NCBI RefSeq assembly: GCF_028769735.1
Contig: NC_088169.1
Location: 39,160,729 to 39,224,728 of the forward strand
Length of the DNA stretch: 64,000 bases
DNA from: Zonotrichia leucophrys gambelii
Lineage: Eukaryota > Chordata > Aves > Passeriformes > Passerellidae
Reading direction: 5' to 3'
The translations under genes were made by a program, and so were the position numbers. The notes under the pieces were generated by a model, which saw nothing but the letters and a program-made list of their open reading frames with translations, was not told the origin of the DNA and did not search any database. Shown here piece by piece: positions 58,856-64,000 of the stretch (position 1 is the stretch's first letter; each line of letters opens with the position of its first letter).

Positions 58856-58870
58856 AAAAAAAAAAAAAAA
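58856..58870. repeat. A15 homopolymer
   Basis: An uninterrupted run of 15 A, 86 bp downstream of the CpG-rich block. It could be an A-tail of a retroposed sequence, but no clear target-site duplication was found. Confidence 0.9.
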
Positions 58871-60619
58871 TTTTAAAAGCAAACTTTTGGGGTTTTTTGT
58901 TTTACCTAAAGTGGCCCTCCTGTAGATTTTCTTTCTCAGCATCTTCACAGTAGTCACAAGAAAATTGAGAAAATCCTAACATGGTAAGCTGAGGTAGTCT
59001 ATAAACATAACTTACACATGCAGAAATTGCTGGTGTTAATGCATAGCTAAACTTAGTTTTCAGGTTTTGCATCTCACTTGGAATAGCTACACATAGCACA
59101 GATATTAATTAATGAAAGACAGCTCCTCAGGACCATACATTCTCTTCCTCAGACAATATGGGATTTTGAATCAAGGAGCAAGAATGCATCACCAAGTTAG
59201 GGGAAATGGTTCTATCTCCCAACTCAGTGAATTTTTATGTGATTTTTTAGCTCTGCTCCTTTAGTTCTGCTATTATAAAACTGCAGCATTATTCAGTGCA
59301 CTCCTTTTCTCATGATGTCCATTTGCAGAATGAGCTGGTTATAGAAGGAGATGATGTCACAGAGCATGGTGTTATCAGAGTCTCAGAAACAAGGAGAAAA
59401 TACTGTGTATTTACAAAATGTGCATAAATATAAAATACAGTACATTAAAGACCATCCCTGGATAGTAATACTATTTTTCTGTTAACTTTGAGTCCCTTTG
59501 TTTTTGAAAAATACACACTTTCTATATTCCTTAGTGATTTAAAAGATAGGGTTTTGGCAGGAGAGGTGCTTTTACTCCCTTAAGAAAAATCATCACTTTT
59601 TTCCCTGACTCTTCTAATTCTTTTTGTTTCCCTGGTAATCTACTCATCTGTAGAGTATGGAAGAGCCAGGTTACCTTGCTTTCTGATTAGGCATGGATAC
59701 CATTAGAATTTTCTTTTATTACAATTATTTAGTTGTTAAAGCAATTATTTTCTCCACCATTATTTAGCCCCTTCAGACTAATGTTCCCATCTTCCAGATC
59801 TGAAAGGCACATGTATTGAAAAAGAAATAAGCCCCCTGCACTCTGGTGCTGAATCTCCATATGCTAAACATACAATATCAGCAAGGATACAGTTTGTACC
59901 TGGTTGCTGTCTTGTCTTCTATACAGTATGGAGCTAGTGAAAATGTCACATAAAGTGAGCAAGATTCAATCTCTTTCCCAGTATTTCACTAAATACTTCA
60001 TTTTCTGAACTCTTTTATTTTCTTTTTGATATTAACCAGTACAGTTGTAAAACATTTCCAAAGGTAGAGGTGTTTCTTGCTTAGATAAAAGTAGTCATTT
60101 GAGATTGATACAGATTATGATGTTGATTTTTTGAGTTTTAATCTCTACTGAGAAGGATTTTCCTCTTTTTTTTTTGTTTAAGTATCATTGTGTTTAAAGG
60201 AATTGTTTTATTATAACATCAAAATGGAACTTATTTGACAAGTTCAAACAAAAAACAAAAACTTCAAAGCATGTTAGTTTATTTCACCTATTTTTTGTCA
60301 GAAAGTTCCTCCCAAATTAATATTGATTGCTTTCAAGGTTTAATATTTACTGAAATAAATAGGAAAGTTATCATAAATATTTGCTAGATATTTTCATATC
60401 TCAAATTCAGCAAGCTGCCCATGCCAATATGCTTAAGCTAATGAGAAGTATCATAACAACCATGTGTTTAACTCTCTTCATAATTCAAAGCTTTTTCATG
60501 GCTGAAAATTCTCACTGATGCCTGCAGTTACATTGCATAAATGGTGATCCTAATGTTCAGGACTTTGACGAGAGGTGACTGCATTCTGTTGTGTATTGAA
60601 TAGCCAGGCCCTGCAGGTT

Positions 60620-60730
60620 TTCAAGTCCTCCTATCCTGTGACACCCAAATTCCTGCTGCTGAGGGATCTATGTTCTCATGCCCTAACCACGAGACTCTTA
60701 GCACTACGCTGTCATTATGTAAGCCCTTTG
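60620..60730 (-). mobile_element. Possible tRNA-like SINE remnant
   Basis: The minus strand around 60668-60700 reads gtctcgtggttagggcatgag, which resembles a pol III A box (tRNA-like 'gtggttagagcactc'). A weak B-box-like segment lies about 50 bp further on. Similar tRNA-like repeats are known from amniote genomes. The resemblance is limited and no A-tail or target-site duplication is visible. Confidence 0.25.
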
Positions 60731-62316
60731 AACTAGTAGGAAAAGACACTTTGTCATTGATAGAATACAGACATCTGTGGAAAACAATAAATTTGCCATT
60801 TGATCTGAGGGGCATATGTTGAGTTTCATTTATGGCAGCATTCCCATGTCTGGTTTTTTGGGATGTATCCTACCATCACTTAAGATTTTGATATTTTCTC
60901 ACCCTCCATATGGCTCTGAACATGGTGAGAAAAACAGAGTATGTTGCTATGAGAAGAGAGTCTTTTAATAACTTACTCATTGGCTTTAGGAAGATGTAGT
61001 CCAAAATTAAAGGAATAATCAGAAAAAAAAAACAGAAGAGCAAAAACATGCAGTAAGGTAGATTTTAACTAAGAATAATTCTTCTTTTTCAAGGCAAAAC
61101 ATTTTATGGTGTTGCATTCCTTATTCTACATCCATCATTCTGTATGAAAGAGGATTTCCAAGAGACAGTGACCAGCATGGTTACTGGCATCAGTAATGAA
61201 AGTTTTATTACATTCTAGTCACATACATTAATCAAGAATGTATATTCTTAATAGGGATTGCTTTCTGACAGCCTTAAGAGTATCTCTACCAGTTATACAC
61301 TATAGAGACATTTTTACTTTAGTGTCACAGGCAAACTCAAACTCATTTTAATTGGGTTAATTGTGCATTTTTGTCCATTCACAGTATTGCTTTACTGTGG
61401 CAGATGGCCCAGTGATGTGTTATAAATACTTTGCATGACATCCCCTCTATTTTACTAATCTTCACTGTGACTTTCCCATTGGTAATGACTAATGAGAGTT
61501 TCCTAGCCAGCAACTTTTAATAGATTCTTTTTTTTCCCCTTAATCTCTGCCTGTCCTCAACAGCACTGTTTTGTTCAATAATTTAATCAGTTCAGCAACA
61601 GTATATTATTAGACAATTGAACCATTACATTTTGAATTTTTGAAATGTAAAATACCCATGAAATAACCACTGATGAGAATTTCGGTATTGATAGAGACCA
61701 CTTTTTCTTCTAAAGAAATAGAAAGAGTTTTGCTTTCTATGCTTGAATGCTTTTCCTTTCCTTTTATTTTAATTTCTTTCCCTTGGTCCTGAGAACCATA
61801 TGCAGTAAAAAGCAAGGAGTCCAGTAACTAAATAAACTAACAGTTTTGCCTACCCACCATGCCCATCTTGACCATTTGACACCTACCTATCAAAAGCAGG
61901 TGTTATATATAAAAATCAATTTTTCCCTCACTCCTCTCATCAGTGAAAATTTACCTGCAGAAGGGTTACCCTGAGACAAAAGTGGTTCCAGGTTCATCCC
62001 ATCCCTGTGCGCAAACAAAAGGATATAGATGTTACAAATTCAACAGGAAAATAGTAGCACTCCTTATAGTCTGCTGTGATTTGGGGGGAAACTCCTGGAG
62101 TCTGGAATTTCTGCCCAGAACCACTTATTTCCCTGTGAAAAGGATCAGATAGCTTTCTATCTTTCTGTTGCTAGCAGCTGCTGTGTTTTGCTAAGGGCAG
62201 TGCTCCTCATGCTCCCTCTCTTTTATCAAAGCTGTTCCATGAAACGAAGCAGTAGTGGAGCAGAGCTGGCGGGTGGCTGTAGGACAATTCTGTGATTTCA
62301 CAGCAGTTTGTGAGAT

Positions 62317-62342
62317 TTCACAGTTTAATTTCACAGTTTAAT
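62317..62342. repeat. 13-bp tandem duplication
   Basis: Two exact copies of ttcacagtttaat (62317-62329 and 62330-62342), preceded by a partial third copy (atttcacag, 62295-62303). Confidence 0.9.
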
Positions 62343-62987
62343 TGTGTTTCTTTTTGGAACATAAAATTGCTTTAAACAAGAATGACTTACAAGCCATAAC
62401 TGGTCTATATTTTGAAGCTTTCATTGCAGAGATACAGAGGAAGGCCAAGCTGGCTAAAACGTATTATCACTCAGACATTAGGTTGAGTTTGGACTTTATG
62501 TTTAAAATTAGTAGCTTTATAGCTGTTATTCAAAAGTGGTTTCTGCACAAAAAGGTCTCTCATAATTTTCCTTTCATCTTCTCTCCACCCCCTCAAGAGT
62601 GATATAGCAAGTTCAACTTAAAAGTGCTTTTTAAAGGCAACATATGTATGTTAATGCAGCTACTACCTGAATTTCAAAACAGTTCTGTAGCTTGCTGTAG
62701 GTGCTTACTGTGCACCTTCTTGGTGTATTGCTGATGCTGTTGCTGATATTTAAAGTGATTTCTTTAACCTACTGATGTTGATCCTTGTTAAATCTGCCTT
62801 TTCTCAGGGATGCTGCTGAATGCAAATGATGGGACAAATTCTGCCTTTGGAGGCATTTGCATACTGGCAGTGAACTCTTCTAAGGGATTATACGTGTCTG
62901 TCCAGGGAGGGAAGGGAGTCAGTCTGATCTGATACAAAACCAATTAATATTCAACTGCAAAAGGAATAAATGTGGAAATGCACCTGA

Positions 62988-64000
<1,013 letters not shown>

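Overview
The window is a stretch of vertebrate, almost certainly avian, nuclear DNA. It lies inside one protein-coding gene on the + strand, NALCN, the sodium-leak channel (non-selective). Bird origin is inferred from the interspersed repeats: CR1 LINE fragments, two of which keep the CR1-type 3' end built from ATTCTRTG octamers, and solo LTRs of the type common in bird genomes. There is no bacterial, plasmid or phage content, and most open reading frames here are chance frames in AT-rich intron.

Six NALCN coding exons are visible: 13510-13593, 15168-15307, 16129-16257, 35785-35939, 63124-63266 and 63384-63488. All have AG acceptors and GT donors. Their phases join without a break into 252 codons, corresponding to about residues 98-349 of the human protein as remembered. 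Together they encode the S2-S3 loop, S3, S4, S5, the extracellular turret, the pore helix with the domain I selectivity-filter glutamate, S6 and the start of the I-II linker, so the window covers most of homologous domain I. The exon before 13510 (S1-S2) lies upstream of the window and the rest of the channel lies downstream.

By region: 1-13509 is the 3' part of an intron with CR1 pieces, a GC-richer block holding a 14-bp perfect hairpin, and a reverse-strand LTR-like repeat at about 9265-9661. Three exons sit close together at 13.5-16.3 kb. A 19.5-kb intron (16258-35784) holds a solo LTR with probable target-site duplication, a young CR1 end, two long and very old CR1 fragments, and a second, forward copy of the LTR-like repeat at 34.7 kb. 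A 27.2-kb intron (35940-63123) holds more old CR1, A/C-rich low-complexity tracts and an isolated CpG-rich island at 58.5 kb. The last two exons are 117 bp apart at 63.1-63.5 kb.

No convincing new multi-gene system is present. The observations most worth checking are the apparent loss of one N-glycosylation sequon in the turret (human N210 equivalent reads Asp), a weak GTCTGT donor in front of the 27-kb intron, the intronic CpG-rich island, and a perfect 16-bp hairpin inside an otherwise decayed CR1 copy.
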